Positions 1-9,351 of a stretch of 64,000 nucleotides of DNA are shown here, in pieces (position 1 is the first letter of the stretch; every line of letters starts with the position of its first letter). The position numbers and the translations under genes are program-made. The notes below the pieces were generated by a model, which saw only the letters and a program-made list of their open reading frames with translations, was not told the origin of the DNA and made no database searches. The DNA is taken from NCBI RefSeq assembly GCF_013373365.1, contig NZ_CP035925.1, positions 3,968,001-4,032,000 on the forward strand. The letters run 5' to 3'. The stretch comes from Lentibacillus sp. CBA3610 (lineage in GTDB: Bacteria; Bacillota; Bacilli; Bacillales; Amphibacillaceae).

Positions 1-536
1 CCATAAAAAATTATAATCTTGCCAAACATCTAGGCGAGCTGAAGCAGAACAGGCGTGTTATACAGTTAACGAATCAAAATTTAGGTTATTTGTATTCGAC
101 GGTTGGGGATAGAGAAAAGGCCATTGTCCATTATGAGGAAATAATAAAAGAACAAGATATACTGTTGTTTGAACGAATACTTGCAGCTACCTCATTGATT
201 AAAGAATATTATTCTATTTACAACTTTGATAAAGCAAAAGAAATGGTTGAATTTAGCCTACAATTATTGGAAGAAGTTGATGAAAAAGAAAGGTTCCAAC
301 TATTTTATTTCATTACCTATACTTATAATTATGCAATTAATCAAGAACTTGAGAAGTTTGAATCATTGGTGATTGATGAATTTATACCGTACTTGAAGAA
401 GCATAAGGATTACGCAAACTTGGTAATTTACGCGAATATGCTGGCAAACCATTTTGAAGGGAATAACAGATACAAAGAATCTGTTAAATATTATAAACTG
501 GCTAACAATACTTATGAAGAATTGGTTAGCCTGTAA
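1..536 (+). CDS. TPR-repeat regulator, C-terminal part (RRNPP/NprR-Rap type)
   Basis: The reading frame is open from the left edge of the window, so the N-terminus is missing and about 178 residues are visible. They form helical tetratricopeptide-like pairs, for example around LGYLYSTVGDREKAIVHYEE and the later NRYKESVKYYKLANNTYEE, typical of the C-terminal half of Rap phosphatases and NprR/PlcR-type regulators. In these families the TPR domain binds a re-imported signalling peptide and controls either a phosphotransferase partner or an N-terminal helix-turn-helix. The stop is followed 15 bases later by a small exported-peptide gene, the usual receptor-peptide arrangement. Whether this protein has a DNA-binding head or is a Rap phosphatase cannot be told from this fragment. 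Confidence 0.7.
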   Translation, partial: IKNYNLAKHLGELKQNRRVIQLTNQNLGYLYSTVGDREKAIVHYEEIIKEQDILLFERILAATSLIKEYYSIYNFDKAKEMVEFSLQLLEEVDEKERFQLFYFITYTYNYAINQELEKFESLVIDEFIPYLKKHKDYANLVIYANMLANHFEGNNRYKESVKYYKLANNTYEELVSL

Positions 537-551
537 AAAAGGGGGGATAAT

Positions 552-692
552 ATGAGAAAAGTTATTGCAACTGTTGCATTTGGAGCTTTGCTTGTAGCAG
601 GGTTATCAGCAGTACAGGAAGCGCCTGCCGATTCTGCGATGGAATGGGAACCTAAAGTATTTTCAGTAGGGCAGGATGTTAGTCTCTTTTAA
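552..692 (+). CDS. Small exported peptide, candidate Phr/NprX-like signal precursor
   Basis: A 46-codon ATG frame sits 15 bases after the TPR gene, behind a strong AAAGGGGGGAT ribosome binding site. The product starts MRK, followed by a hydrophobic stretch (VIATVAFGALLVAGLSA), which looks like a Sec signal peptide. A short tail ends in KVFSVGQDVSLF. Precursors of RRNPP pheromones have this layout: signal peptide, short linker, and the active 5-10 residues at or near the C-terminus. Position and architecture support the role; no residue match to a known pheromone was recognised. It is followed by an intrinsic terminator at 749, so it probably closes a two-gene transcript. Confidence 0.62.
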   Translation: MRKVIATVAFGALLVAGLSAVQEAPADSAMEWEPKVFSVGQDVSLF

Positions 693-748
693 TTTAGTTT
701 AAAGCGTAAGATCAGTAATTTATTACCCTATTACTTTATGATGATGTG

Positions 749-785
749 CCTGAAATAGTGTGGAAAGCTATTTCAGGCTTTTTTT
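749..785 (+). terminator. Intrinsic terminator after the peptide gene
   Basis: Perfect 10-bp stem CCTGAAATAG / CTATTTCAGG with a 9-base loop, followed directly by a C and seven T residues. Confidence 0.88.
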
Positions 786-914
786 GCCGTTTTCCGGGCC
801 GGATGCACCATTATTTGTAGATTTTCCAGATATAGTTCAAGTAATTCATAATATTTCATTAGTTGAAACGTATGTTATAATGAAGTACAAATATTCAGAA
901 AGGGGTGAGTGCGA

Positions 915-1022
915 GTGGAGTATGCTATTTCCGGGGCGACGTGGTTCTGGATGTTTGCCCCAATGCCTATCATTGTAATACTTTCGATCATTACACTGTT
1001 CACGGAGGGGAGGAATAAGTAA
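915..1022 (+). CDS. Symporter small accessory protein
   Basis: A 35-codon GTG frame behind AGGGGTGAG. Its stop codon (TAA, 1020-1022) abuts the ATG of the proline symporter, so the two are translationally coupled. The peptide begins VEYAISGATWFWMFAPMP, continues with one hydrophobic helix (IIVILSIITLF) and ends in a short charged tail, EGRNK. Small single-helix proteins encoded just upstream of sodium:solute symporters are a recognised family called symporter small accessory protein; the related MetS-type small subunit accompanies NSS transporters. It probably sits in the membrane and helps assembly or activity of the transporter. Length and position fit well, but the assignment rests on pattern alone. 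Confidence 0.68.
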   Translation: MEYAISGATWFWMFAPMPIIVILSIITLFTEGRNK

Positions 1023-2546
1023 ATGGATCAGACCACACTGATCGTATTTATTGTGTATCTGCTCGGGATGCTGACCATTGGTATCATCATGTATCGGATG
1101 ACGAATAATTTATCCGACTATGTCCTCGGTGGCCGTAAATTGGGTCCTGGGGTGGCTGCGCTAAGTGCTGGTGCGTCAGATATGAGCGGCTGGCTTTTGC
1201 TGGGCTTGCCCGGGGCTGTTTATGCTGCCGGTCTGGCTGAAGCCTGGATGGCGATTGGTCTTTCCATCGGGGCTTATTTGAACTGGCAGATTGTTGCAAA
1301 GCGGCTGCGCGTTTATACGGAAGTATCCAATAACTCGATTACGATTCCGGATTTTTTGGAAAATCGTTTCAAAGACAATTCCCATATACTTCGGGTTGTT
1401 TCTGCACTTGTTATTCTATTATTTTTCACGTTTTATACATCGTCCGGTATGGTGGCCGGCGCAAAATTATTTGAGGCCTCATTCGGGCTGGAGTACCAGG
1501 CAGCTTTATGGATCGGAACCATTGTTGTTGTCTCATATACATTGTTAGGCGGATTTTTGGCCGTTGCCTGGACGGATTTCATTCAGGGCAGTTTAATGTT
1601 TGTAGCTCTTATAGTTGTGCCGATTATTGCAATCAATCATATTGGCGGGTGGGATACCGCAGTTCAAGCAGTCGGTGAAATCAGCCCAAGTCACTTGAAC
1701 ATGATTGAAGGTGTTGGCATGGTGGCTATCATTTCATCCCTGGCTTGGGGACTTGGCTACTTTGGTCAGCCACATATCATCGTGCGGTTTATGGCATTAA
1801 GGTCGCCAAAAGATGTTCCGAAAGCCCGGTTCATTGGTACGACTTGGATGGTACTCGGCTTATATGGTGCCATTTTTACCGGTTTTGTTGGTTTGGCGTT
1901 CATCAGTACACAGGATGTCAATGTATTAAGTGAGTTTGGCATTTCGGTTATTACGGAAAATGGTGTGCAGATGCTTGATGATCCGGAAAAAATCTTTATT
2001 GCCTTTTCACAGATTTTATTCCATCCGGTGATTGCAGGGGTTCTATTGGCTGCCATTCTTGCTACAATCATGAGTACGATTGACTCGCAATTGCTTGTCT
2101 CATCATCTGCTGTGGCGGAAGATTTCTATAAAGCCATTTTCAAAAAGGAAGCAGGCGAAAAGGAACTGGTTTGGGTTGGCCGAATTGCCACCCTTATCAT
2201 CGCAGTGATTGCAGCGCTAATTGCCATGAACCCGGAAAGCAGTGTGCTTGATCTGGTGAGCTATGCATGGGCGGGCTTTGGTGCCGCATTCGGGCCGACG
2301 GTGCTGCTTGCACTATTCTGGAAACGGTTCACACGGAATGGCGCGTTTGCCGGTATACTGGCAGGTGCTGCTACTGTAATTATTTGGGGCGACATATTGT
2401 CAGGTGGCATCTTTGATCTGTACGAAATTTTGCCTGGCTTCCTGCTAAATCTGATCATAGCTGTTGGCGTCAGTCTGGCTGAGAAACCAAAAGCTGAGGT
2501 AGAAGCAGAATATGATCAGGCTGTTGATAAAATGAACGAATACTAA
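1023..2546 (+). CDS. putP: Sodium/proline symporter (PutP/OpuE type)
   Basis: A 507-residue SSS-family membrane transporter with about 13 hydrophobic helices, the length expected for PutP/OpuE. The helix containing ATIMSTIDSQLLVSSSA near residue 350 carries the Ser/Thr residues that ligate sodium in this family. The N-terminal NLSDYVLGGRKLGPGVAALS segment is typical of proline symporters. It imports L-proline with Na+, either as nutrient or as osmoprotectant. In Bacillus subtilis the osmoprotective proline transporter gene opuE stands just upstream of gatCAB, as here, which favours the osmotic role. The gene is coupled to the small accessory protein before it and ends in its own terminator. 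The exact substrate is inferred. Confidence 0.9.
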   Translation: MDQTTLIVFIVYLLGMLTIGIIMYRMTNNLSDYVLGGRKLGPGVAALSAGASDMSGWLLLGLPGAVYAAGLAEAWMAIGLSIGAYLNWQIVAKRLRVYTEVSNNSITIPDFLENRFKDNSHILRVVSALVILLFFTFYTSSGMVAGAKLFEASFGLEYQAALWIGTIVVVSYTLLGGFLAVAWTDFIQGSLMFVALIVVPIIAINHIGGWDTAVQAVGEISPSHLNMIEGVGMVAIISSLAWGLGYFGQPHIIVRFMALRSPKDVPKARFIGTTWMVLGLYGAIFTGFVGLAFISTQDVNVLSEFGISVITENGVQMLDDPEKIFIAFSQILFHPVIAGVLLAAILATIMSTIDSQLLVSSSAVAEDFYKAIFKKEAGEKELVWVGRIATLIIAVIAALIAMNPESSVLDLVSYAWAGFGAAFGPTVLLALFWKRFTRNGAFAGILAGAATVIIWGDILSGGIFDLYEILPGFLLNLIIAVGVSLAEKPKAEVEAEYDQAVDKMNEY

Positions 2547-2560
2547 TATTGAAAAATCGA

Positions 2561-2596
2561 AAACCACTTTCCCTGTTTTGAAGCGGAGTGGTTTTT
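2561..2596 (+). terminator. Intrinsic terminator of putP
   Basis: AAACCACTTT and GGAGTGGTTTT arms pair (with one G-U) around a loop of about 14 bases; the T-run is part of the second arm and continues to 2597. Confidence 0.75.
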
Positions 2597-2700
2597 TCTT
2601 TATGCAAAGAGCAGGGGTGCTTCAACCCCCGGGAGTAAAACTTACAGCAGTGAGAAAAACTTTAGCGAGGCTGCAAAACATTCGTGATTAGAAACACTAC

Positions 2701-2974
2701 ATGGGCGGAGAAACGGAAACATGGGCGCGAAAACCGGAACATGGGCGGGAAAATGGAAACATGGGCCTGAAATCTGGAATATGGGCCAGAAAATGGAAAT
2801 ATGGGCCCGAATTCCGAAACATGGGCACGAAAATGGAAATATGGGCCCGAATTCAGAAATATGGGCCAGAAAATGGAAATATGGGCCTGAAATCCGGAAC
2901 ATGGGCCCGAAAGTAGAAATATGAGCGGGAAATTCAAAACATGGGCCCGAAAAACATGAGCGCGAAGTCAGAAC
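2701..2974 (+). repeat. 20-bp tandem array A (ATGGGC core), 14 units
   Basis: Thirteen units with starts exactly 20 bp apart (2701 to 2941), then one shifted last unit at 2956. Each begins ATGGGC, has a GAAA-like middle and ends GGAAAC or GGAAAT; the middle varies from unit to unit. It lies between the putP terminator and gatC. All frames stay open because there are few stop-like words, so long repetitive reading frames arise on both strands. These are judged non-coding. The same core recurs at 44.6 kb and 58.5 kb. Confidence 0.9.
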
Positions 2975-3002
2975 ATGTCTGGCTTAATTTAATAGGAGAA
3001 AA

Positions 3003-3265
3003 ACATTCCACTAAAGTCGGCTTTTCCCCGCATATAACGGACACTAATCCCCCCAAAAACGGGGGATAATTGTCCGTAAATGCCCGATTCTGCTCAACTA
3101 ACATTCAACAGGGAAAAAGCACCCTGATGAATACAGTTTCGCTTTTCCCCGCAAATGGTCAGTAACCCGCCAAACAACGGCGGTTAACTGACCCTAAATG
3201 CCCGATTCGGCTCAACTAGCATTCATCAGAGAAGAACGCTCTGTTGAATGCAGTTTCGCTTTATT
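3003..3265. repeat. Two-hairpin intergenic element, locus 1 (two copies)
   Basis: Two successive copies of an element of about 120 bp. The first hairpin type (H1) is at 3038-3076 (GGACA / TGTCC) and 3157-3193 (GGTCAGT / ACTGACC). The second type (H2) is at 3103-3132 (CAGGG / CCCTG) and 3220-3250 (CAGAG / CTCTG). Linkers are well conserved: CCCGCA before H1, AAATGCCCGATTC and CTCAACTA after it, and CAGTTTCGCTTT after H2. Stem sequences differ between copies but remain complementary. No reading frame is evident. The element fills the gap upstream of gatC. Confidence 0.82.
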
Positions 3266-3365
3266 TGCTCAGTGGCGGTGAATTCTGCTATTATCAGTAG
3301 TGTCTTTAGGTAAAAATAATGATAAAAAAGTAAGAATAAAAATCATATTTATGGAGGTGTCCACT

Positions 3366-3656
3366 ATGGCGGATATTTCAAAAGAAGAGGTCAAGCATGT
3401 TGCTGGTTTGGCACGGCTTGCTATTACGGAAGAAGAAGCTGATATGTTTACAGATCACCTGAGTTCGATCATCGAATACGCTGAGCAACTAAATGAACTC
3501 GATACAGAGCATGTAGAGCCGACGACACATGTTCTCGACCTTAAGAATGTCTTGCGTGAAGACGAGCCAAAAGAGTGGATTTCAAAGGATGAAGCACTAA
3601 AAAATGCGCCGGACAAGCAGGATGGTTATTTCCGCGTGCCATCAATTCTGGAGTAA
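3366..3656 (+). CDS. gatC: Glutamyl-/aspartyl-tRNA(Gln/Asn) amidotransferase subunit C
   Basis: A 96-residue protein starting [20 protein letters not shown], the conserved GatC N-terminus, and ending [18 protein letters not shown] 3366 was chosen because GGAGGTG lies 8 bases upstream and the family is about 95 residues; a frame extension to 3300 has no ribosome site. GatC is the small wrapping subunit that holds GatA to GatB in the complex that amidates misacylated Glu-tRNA(Gln) and Asp-tRNA(Asn). First gene of gatCAB; 12 bases separate it from gatA. Confidence 0.96.
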   Translation: MADISKEEVKHVAGLARLAITEEEADMFTDHLSSIIEYAEQLNELDTEHVEPTTHVLDLKNVLREDEPKEWISKDEALKNAPDKQDGYFRVPSILE

Positions 3657-3668
3657 GGAGGGAAAGAC

Positions 3669-5138
3669 ATGTCATTATTTGACCATAGCATTAAACAACT
3701 GGAAAAAATGTTACATAAAAAAGAGATATCGGCAGAAGACCTGGTCAATGCTTCATACGACCGGATCAATGCGGTCGATCATGAGGTTAAGGCATTTTTG
3801 ACGCTTGATGAAGAGCATGCTCGCAGTCAGGCGAAACAACTGGATGCTGCCCCCGATGAGGAAGCACGTTTAATGGGTATCCCGGCCGGTATTAAAGATA
3901 ATATCGTCACGAAAGGCTTGCGGACAACGTGTGGCAGTCAATTTCTGAACAACTTTGACGACCCGCTGTACAATGCAACGGCCATTGAAAAGTTAAACGC
4001 CGAAAAAACCGTTACAGTCGGTAAATTGAATATGGATGAATTTGCGATGGGCTCATCTACTGAGAATTCCAGCTACACACCAACTCGCAATCCATGGAAC
4101 ACGGATTATGTGCCGGGCGGATCAAGCGGCGGATCGGCTGCCTCTGTTGCAGCTGGTGAAGTTCTCTATTCCCTTGGGTCTGACACAGGCGGTTCGATTC
4201 GTCAGCCAGCATCATTTTGCGGTGTTGTCGGAATGAAGCCGACATACGGGCGTGTATCACGTTTTGGTCTGGTCGCGTTTGCGTCATCACTTGATCAAAT
4301 CGGCCCAATTACAAGAAGTGTAGAAGATAACGCACGTATTCTTGAAATTATTTCCGGGCATGACAAGATGGATTCAACCAGTGCTAACGTGGATGTTCCG
4401 GCTTATACCGAAGAGCTGACAGGCGACGTTAAAGGTATGAAAATCGCCGTGCCGAAAGAATACCTTGCAGAAGGTGTGGCACCTGAGGTCAAAGAAGCGG
4501 TCATGAATGCCTTGAAACAATATGAAGAACTCGGGGCTGAGTGGGAGGAAGTATCCTTGCCGCATTCCAAGTATGCCGTGGCTGCTTATTACTTACTCGC
4601 ATCATCTGAGGCGTCCGCCAACCTGGCCCGCTTTGACGGTGTCCGGTACGGGGTGCGTTCGGATCAAGCGGATAACATGATGGATATGTTCACTTATTCC
4701 CGCAGTGAAGGATTTGGCGATGAAGTGAAGCGTCGGATCATGCTCGGCACATTTGCTTTGAGCTCCGGGTACTATGATGCCTATTATAAGAAAGCACAAA
4801 AGGTAAGGACATTGATTAAAAATGACTTTGACAATATTTTAAAAGATTACGATGTTGTCATCGGTCCAACAGCGCCAACACCAGCATTTAAAATCGGCGA
4901 GAACATTGATGATCCATTGACGATGTATGCCAACGATATTTTAACGATCCCGGTCAATCTGGCTGGTGTTCCGGGTATTTCCGTGCCATGCGGTTTTTCA
5001 GAAAAGGGGCTGCCAATCGGCCTGCAAATTATCGGAAAACCGTTTGATGAAAATACGGTTTATCGTGCGGCACACGCTTATGAACAAGCAACAGAACATC
5101 ATACAAAACGACCTCAATTGGGAGGTGCCAAATCATGA
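3669..5138 (+). CDS. gatA: Glutamyl-tRNA(Gln) amidotransferase subunit A
   Basis: A 489-residue amidase-signature protein. The catalytic Lys-cis-Ser-Ser set is visible as K76 (GIKDNI), S152 ([10 protein letters not shown]) and S176 ([10 protein letters not shown]). GatA hydrolyses glutamine and passes the ammonia to GatB, which amidates the activated tRNA-bound acyl group in the cytoplasm. AGGAGGGAAAG precedes the ATG. The last four bases overlap gatB (ATGA), so translation of the two is coupled. Length and motifs are normal. Confidence 0.97.
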   Translation: MSLFDHSIKQLEKMLHKKEISAEDLVNASYDRINAVDHEVKAFLTLDEEHARSQAKQLDAAPDEEARLMGIPAGIKDNIVTKGLRTTCGSQFLNNFDDPLYNATAIEKLNAEKTVTVGKLNMDEFAMGSSTENSSYTPTRNPWNTDYVPGGSSGGSAASVAAGEVLYSLGSDTGGSIRQPASFCGVVGMKPTYGRVSRFGLVAFASSLDQIGPITRSVEDNARILEIISGHDKMDSTSANVDVPAYTEELTGDVKGMKIAVPKEYLAEGVAPEVKEAVMNALKQYEELGAEWEEVSLPHSKYAVAAYYLLASSEASANLARFDGVRYGVRSDQADNMMDMFTYSRSEGFGDEVKRRIMLGTFALSSGYYDAYYKKAQKVRTLIKNDFDNILKDYDVVIGPTAPTPAFKIGENIDDPLTMYANDILTIPVNLAGVPGISVPCGFSEKGLPIGLQIIGKPFDENTVYRAAHAYEQATEHHTKRPQLGGAKS

Positions 5139-6565
5139 ACTTTGAAACGATCATCGGACTTGAGGTACACGTGGAGTTAAAAACAAATTCAAAAATTTTC
5201 AGCCCGAGTCCCAACGCATTCGGTGATGAGCCAAATGCTAATGTCAATCCGATTGACCTCGCTTATCCGGGCGTTTTGCCGGTATTGAATGAAGAAGCGG
5301 TTAACTATGCTATGAAAGCCGCACTCGCACTGAACTGTGACATTGCAACGGACACTAAATTTGACCGGAAAAACTATTTTTATCCGGACAACCCGAAAGC
5401 CTATCAGATTTCCCAGTTCGATCAGCCCATCGGCGAAAATGGCTGGATTGAGATTGACGTGAACGGTGAGAAAAAGCGCATCGGGATTACCCGTCTCCAT
5501 ATGGAAGAGGACGCCGGAAAGCTGACGCACCAGGATAACGGCTATTCCCTGGTTGACTTTAACCGTCAGGGCACACCATTGATTGAAATTGTCTCTGAGC
5601 CTGATATAAGTTCACCGGAAGAGGCATATGCCTATCTGGAAAAATTGAAAAATATTATTCAATATACTGGCGTTTCCGATTGTAAAATGGAAGAAGGCTC
5701 ACTCCGCTGTGACGCCAACCTATCCATCCGGCCAATCGGACAGGAGGAATTTGGTGTCAAAACTGAACTGAAAAACCTGAACTCCTTCTCATTCGTGCAA
5801 AAAGGGCTGGAATTTGAAGAAAAACGTCAGGAAAAAGAACTGCTGTCAGGCGGCGAAATTTTATCAGAGACACGCCGCTTTGATGAAAAAACCAAAGAAA
5901 CGATTCTCATGCGGGTCAAGGAAGGTTCAGACGACTATCGTTACTTCCCTGAACCGGACCTTGTCCCATTGTATATCGATGAAGAATGGAAAGAGCGCAT
6001 TCGCCAGCAGATTCCCGAACTGCCTGATGCCCGTAAACAGCGCTACATTAATGAGTTACAGCTGCCGGAATATGACGCGGGTGTGTTGACCAGCTCCAAA
6101 GAAATGTCTGATTTCTTTGAGGAGGCTGTCAACAATGGTGCGGATATTAAACAGGCGTCGAACTGGCTGATGGGTGACGTATTAGCTTACATGAACAAGC
6201 ATTATAAAGAATTGAATGAACTGGCCCTGACACCGGAAGCATTGGCTAGTATGATTAAACTGATTGAGGACGGTACGATTTCATCCAAAATCGCCAAGAA
6301 AGTTTTCGCAGAACTCGTCGAAAATGGCGGCGATCCGGAAAAAATCGTTAAGGAAAAAGGACTTGTCCAAATTACTGATGAAAGCCAGCTGACTGAAATT
6401 ATCACGCAAGTTCTGGATGAAAATGAACAATCGATCATTGACTATAAAAATGGAAAAGACAAGGCAATCAAACACCTTGTCGGACAGGTTATGAAAGCAA
6501 CAAAAGGACAGGCAAACCCGCCGATGGTCAATAAGATTTTGCTAGCCGAGATTGAAAAACGATAA
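5135..6565 (+). CDS. gatB: Aspartyl/glutamyl-tRNA amidotransferase subunit B
   Basis: A 476-residue GatB with the usual start [16 protein letters not shown], the [13 protein letters not shown] cradle motif seen as [11 protein letters not shown], the [18 protein letters not shown] segment, and a C-terminal YqeY/tail domain ending [12 protein letters not shown]. It phosphorylates and amidates the misacylated tRNA with ammonia from GatA. It overlaps gatA by four bases and is the last gene of the gatCAB set; a five-unit repeat array and a terminator follow. Confidence 0.97.
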   Translation: MNFETIIGLEVHVELKTNSKIFSPSPNAFGDEPNANVNPIDLAYPGVLPVLNEEAVNYAMKAALALNCDIATDTKFDRKNYFYPDNPKAYQISQFDQPIGENGWIEIDVNGEKKRIGITRLHMEEDAGKLTHQDNGYSLVDFNRQGTPLIEIVSEPDISSPEEAYAYLEKLKNIIQYTGVSDCKMEEGSLRCDANLSIRPIGQEEFGVKTELKNLNSFSFVQKGLEFEEKRQEKELLSGGEILSETRRFDEKTKETILMRVKEGSDDYRYFPEPDLVPLYIDEEWKERIRQQIPELPDARKQRYINELQLPEYDAGVLTSSKEMSDFFEEAVNNGADIKQASNWLMGDVLAYMNKHYKELNELALTPEALASMIKLIEDGTISSKIAKKVFAELVENGGDPEKIVKEKGLVQITDESQLTEIITQVLDENEQSIIDYKNGKDKAIKHLVGQVMKATKGQANPPMVNKILLAEIEKR

Positions 6566-6575
6566 AGCAGTGAAA

Positions 6576-6680
6576 CGCCAAAGTTTTGGGCAAAATCGCC
6601 AAACATCATGAGAAAAACGCCAAAGTTTAAGCCAGAATCGCCAAACATGAACATATAAACGCCAAACTTTCGAGTGAACG
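6576..6680 (+). repeat. 21-bp tandem array D, five units (CGCCAAA core)
   Basis: CGCCAAA occurs at 6576, 6597, 6618, 6639 and 6660, exactly 21 bp apart. The core extends to CGCCAAAGTTT or CGCCAAACAT in alternation; the other half of each unit is variable. It lies directly after the gatB stop and before the terminator, so it would be transcribed. Related five-unit arrays are at 40.2 kb and 53.7 kb. Confidence 0.88.
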
Positions 6681-6711
6681 CTCTGGATAAGTCGCACACG
6701 CACCGGAGCGA

Positions 6712-6750
6712 ATATGGACTACTGCCATCACAGCGGTAGTCCATATTTTT
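6712..6750 (+). terminator. Intrinsic terminator of gatCAB
   Basis: Long stem ATATGGACTACTGC / GCGGTAGTCCATAT around a 7-base loop, followed by TTTT. The T-run is short but the stem is very strong. Confidence 0.85.
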
Positions 6751-6836
6751 CGCTGAATGACTTTTCAAATAGGATGAAAAACGCTATTATAGAGGTTAGG
6801 TGTAAAACGGAATTGCGTGTTGTGAGGGGGATAGCC

Positions 6837-7748
6837 ATGGGAAAAACTCGTATTATTTATAACCCGACATCCGGCCGTGAAGCATTTAAACGCGAACTGC
6901 CAAATGTCCTTGAACGATTTGAAGTGGCCGGTTACGAAACATCGACACACGCCACAACAGGTGAGGGTGATGCCACCGAAGCAGCAAAGGCAGCTGCGGA
7001 AAGACATTTTGACCTGATTGTAGTTGCTGGCGGTGATGGGACCATTAATGAAGTCATTAATGGGATTGCCGGTTTGACTCACCGGCCGAAACTTGGAATT
7101 ATCCCGACCGGAACGACCAATGATTTTGCCAGAGCTTTAAGCATCCCCCGTGATATCGAAGCAGCTGTCGATGTTATTCTGACAGGTCAATCAATGCTAT
7201 TGGACATCGGCCGTGTGAATGAGCATTATTTTGTGAACATCGCCGGGGGCGGCAAATTGACGGAATTGACGTATGATGTGCCGAGCAAACTGAAAACAGT
7301 GCTAGGGCATTTAGCTTATTACGTAAAAGGTATCGAAATGCTTCCATCTTTAAAACCCATACGGACAAAGATTGAATATGATGGAACGATAATAGATGAA
7401 GAAATCATGCTGTTCCTTATAGCCAACACGAATTCGGTAGGCGGATTTGAAAAACTGGCACCAGATGCACGACTTGACGACGGCTATTTTGACTTGCTGA
7501 TTTTAAGGAAAATGAATCTGGCCGAATTTGTCCGGATTGCAAGTCTGGCATTAAGGGGTCAACATCTTGAAGATAAACGAATCTTATATACGCAAGCCAG
7601 GAAAATCAGCGTCGAAAACGAAGAGAAAATGCAATTGAATATAGATGGTGAATACGGCGGACGTTTGCCGGGAGAATTCGAGAACCTGCAACAGCATATT
7701 AAATTTTTCGTGCCGGATACGTTTATTGAAAAAGATGACGAAAATTAA
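6837..7748 (+). CDS. dgkB: Diacylglycerol kinase, lipid-recycling
   Basis: A 303-residue DgkB. The start was set at ATG 6837 (MGKTRIIYNPTSGREAF) behind GTGAGGGGG; the upstream frame extension runs through the terminator and is rejected. The nucleotide-binding VVAGGDGTINEVINGI motif and the PTGTTNDFARAL segment are characteristic. DgkB phosphorylates diacylglycerol released by lipoteichoic acid synthesis to phosphatidic acid at the membrane. It lies between gatB and rlmCD, as in Bacillus subtilis (yerQ), which supports orthology. Confidence 0.94.
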   Translation: MGKTRIIYNPTSGREAFKRELPNVLERFEVAGYETSTHATTGEGDATEAAKAAAERHFDLIVVAGGDGTINEVINGIAGLTHRPKLGIIPTGTTNDFARALSIPRDIEAAVDVILTGQSMLLDIGRVNEHYFVNIAGGGKLTELTYDVPSKLKTVLGHLAYYVKGIEMLPSLKPIRTKIEYDGTIIDEEIMLFLIANTNSVGGFEKLAPDARLDDGYFDLLILRKMNLAEFVRIASLALRGQHLEDKRILYTQARKISVENEEKMQLNIDGEYGGRLPGEFENLQQHIKFFVPDTFIEKDDEN

Positions 7749-7752
7749 TCGG

Positions 7753-7782
7753 AAAGACTGCTTTCAAGTGGCAGTCTTTTTA
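7753..7782 (+). terminator. Intrinsic terminator of dgkB
   Basis: AAGACTGC and GGCAGTCTT arms around a short loop, followed by TTTT. Confidence 0.8.
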
Positions 7783-7842
7783 TTTCCTAAAAAGGATATG
7801 GTAAGATTAGGACCACATTAACGTACGAAAAGGAAGATACTC

Positions 7843-9228
7843 ATGGCAAAACAAACAGCACCGGTGACAAAGAACCAAACGATCACACTCACCTTTGAAG
7901 ACCTGACTCACGAGGGGAGCGGCGTCGGGAAAGTCAATGGCTATCCATTATTTGTCCCTTATGCGCTCCCGGGCGAAGAAGGCGAAGTGAAGGTCGTTAA
8001 AGTCAATAAAAATTTTGGATTCGGGAAACTGCTCAATGTGACCAAATCCAGTGAAGAGCGCGTTGAACCGCCGTGTGATGTGTATTATAAATGCGGCGGA
8101 TGCCAGCTGCAGCATATGAGCTATGACATGCAGCTCGATATGAAACAGGAACAGGTAGGTAACGCAATGCGGAAAATCGCCCACCTGGAAGACGTGCCGG
8201 TTCACCCGATTATTCGCATGGAAGATCCTTGGCGTTACCGCAATAAAGTGCAGATGCCTGTCGGGGAAAAAGAAGACGGTGAACTGAAAACCGGATTCTA
8301 CCAAAAGCGCAGTCACCGGATTATTGAGGGAATGGAGACGTGTAATATTCAGGATGAAGTGAATGACCGGATGGTAGAGGCAGTGCGGCGGATAGCTGAC
8401 CGGTTTGACATTCCCGCTTATGATGAACAGAATGATACCGGTGTGTTAAGGCACATTGTCGTTCGCACGGGTGAGGTGACAAAGGATACGATGATTGTCA
8501 TCATTACCCGGACACCTGACCTCCCGCATCAGGATGATCTGGTTAAGGAACTGATCAAGACTTATCCGCATATCAAATCGATTGTCCATAATATTAATGA
8601 CCGGAAGACAAATTCCATTTGGGGCAGAAAATCGAAGGCCATCTGGGGAGAAGACTATATTTATGACAAAATCGGTGACATTAAATTTGCTATTTCTGCC
8701 AAATCTTTTTATCAGGTTAATCCACCCCAAACGAAGAAGCTATATGACAAAGCGTTAGAATATGCCCGAATTGGCAGCAATGATACAGTTGTTGACGCTT
8801 ATTGCGGAATTGGCACTATTTCGCTGTTTCTGGCACAGGAGGCCAAAAAAGTCTACGGTGTGGAAGTTGTCCCGGAAGCCGTTGATGATGCCAGGAAAAA
8901 TGCCAGACTGAACGGTTTCACCAATGCCGAGTTTTACGTTGGCGAAGCGGAAAAAGTCATGCCGTGGTGGACAGCTCAAGGTATGCGTCCGGACGTAGTT
9001 ATTGTGGATCCGCCGCGGAAAGGCTGTGACGAGGAGTTGTTAAAGGCGATGCTTGGTATGGAACCGAAGCGGATTGTTTACGTATCTTGCAACCCCTCAA
9101 CGTTGGCACGCGATCTGCGCATTCTGGAAGACGGCGGTTACGCTACACAGGAAGTCCAGCCGGTGGATATGTTTCCGCAGACGCATCATGTTGAGGCAGT
9201 GTCCTGGTTGGAGAGGAAAACTGTCTGA
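7843..9228 (+). CDS. rlmCD: 23S rRNA (uracil-C5)-methyltransferase RlmCD
   Basis: A 461-residue RumA/TrmA-family enzyme. It has an N-terminal TRAM domain (about residues 8-66), an iron-sulfur cysteine cluster in CDVYYKCGGCQLQ, the SAM-binding VVDAYCGIGTISLF motif, DPPRKGCDEELL, and the catalytic Cys in YVSCNPSTLARDL. The Gram-positive dual enzyme RlmCD methylates U747 and U1939 of 23S rRNA with SAM. The gene next to dgkB in Bacillus (yefA) encodes RlmCD, so the name follows from family and synteny. AAAAGGAAGA precedes the start. Confidence 0.92.
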   Translation: MAKQTAPVTKNQTITLTFEDLTHEGSGVGKVNGYPLFVPYALPGEEGEVKVVKVNKNFGFGKLLNVTKSSEERVEPPCDVYYKCGGCQLQHMSYDMQLDMKQEQVGNAMRKIAHLEDVPVHPIIRMEDPWRYRNKVQMPVGEKEDGELKTGFYQKRSHRIIEGMETCNIQDEVNDRMVEAVRRIADRFDIPAYDEQNDTGVLRHIVVRTGEVTKDTMIVIITRTPDLPHQDDLVKELIKTYPHIKSIVHNINDRKTNSIWGRKSKAIWGEDYIYDKIGDIKFAISAKSFYQVNPPQTKKLYDKALEYARIGSNDTVVDAYCGIGTISLFLAQEAKKVYGVEVVPEAVDDARKNARLNGFTNAEFYVGEAEKVMPWWTAQGMRPDVVIVDPPRKGCDEELLKAMLGMEPKRIVYVSCNPSTLARDLRILEDGGYATQEVQPVDMFPQTHHVEAVSWLERKTV

Positions 9229-9351
9229 TTAAAATATAACTTCCCAGTTAAAATAAGCGTTTCCTATCAGCTTGATTAAAAGTGCTCAAGCATGGTATAA
9301 GTGTAAAGAAGCAGGGAAAATCTTTGTTTGCATTATGAGAGGATTTTAAAT

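Noticed and set aside
6714..6836. N-terminal extension of DgkB beginning MDYCHHSGSPYFS
   Set aside because: It runs through the gatCAB terminator stem; ATG 6837 has a ribosome site and matches the family length.
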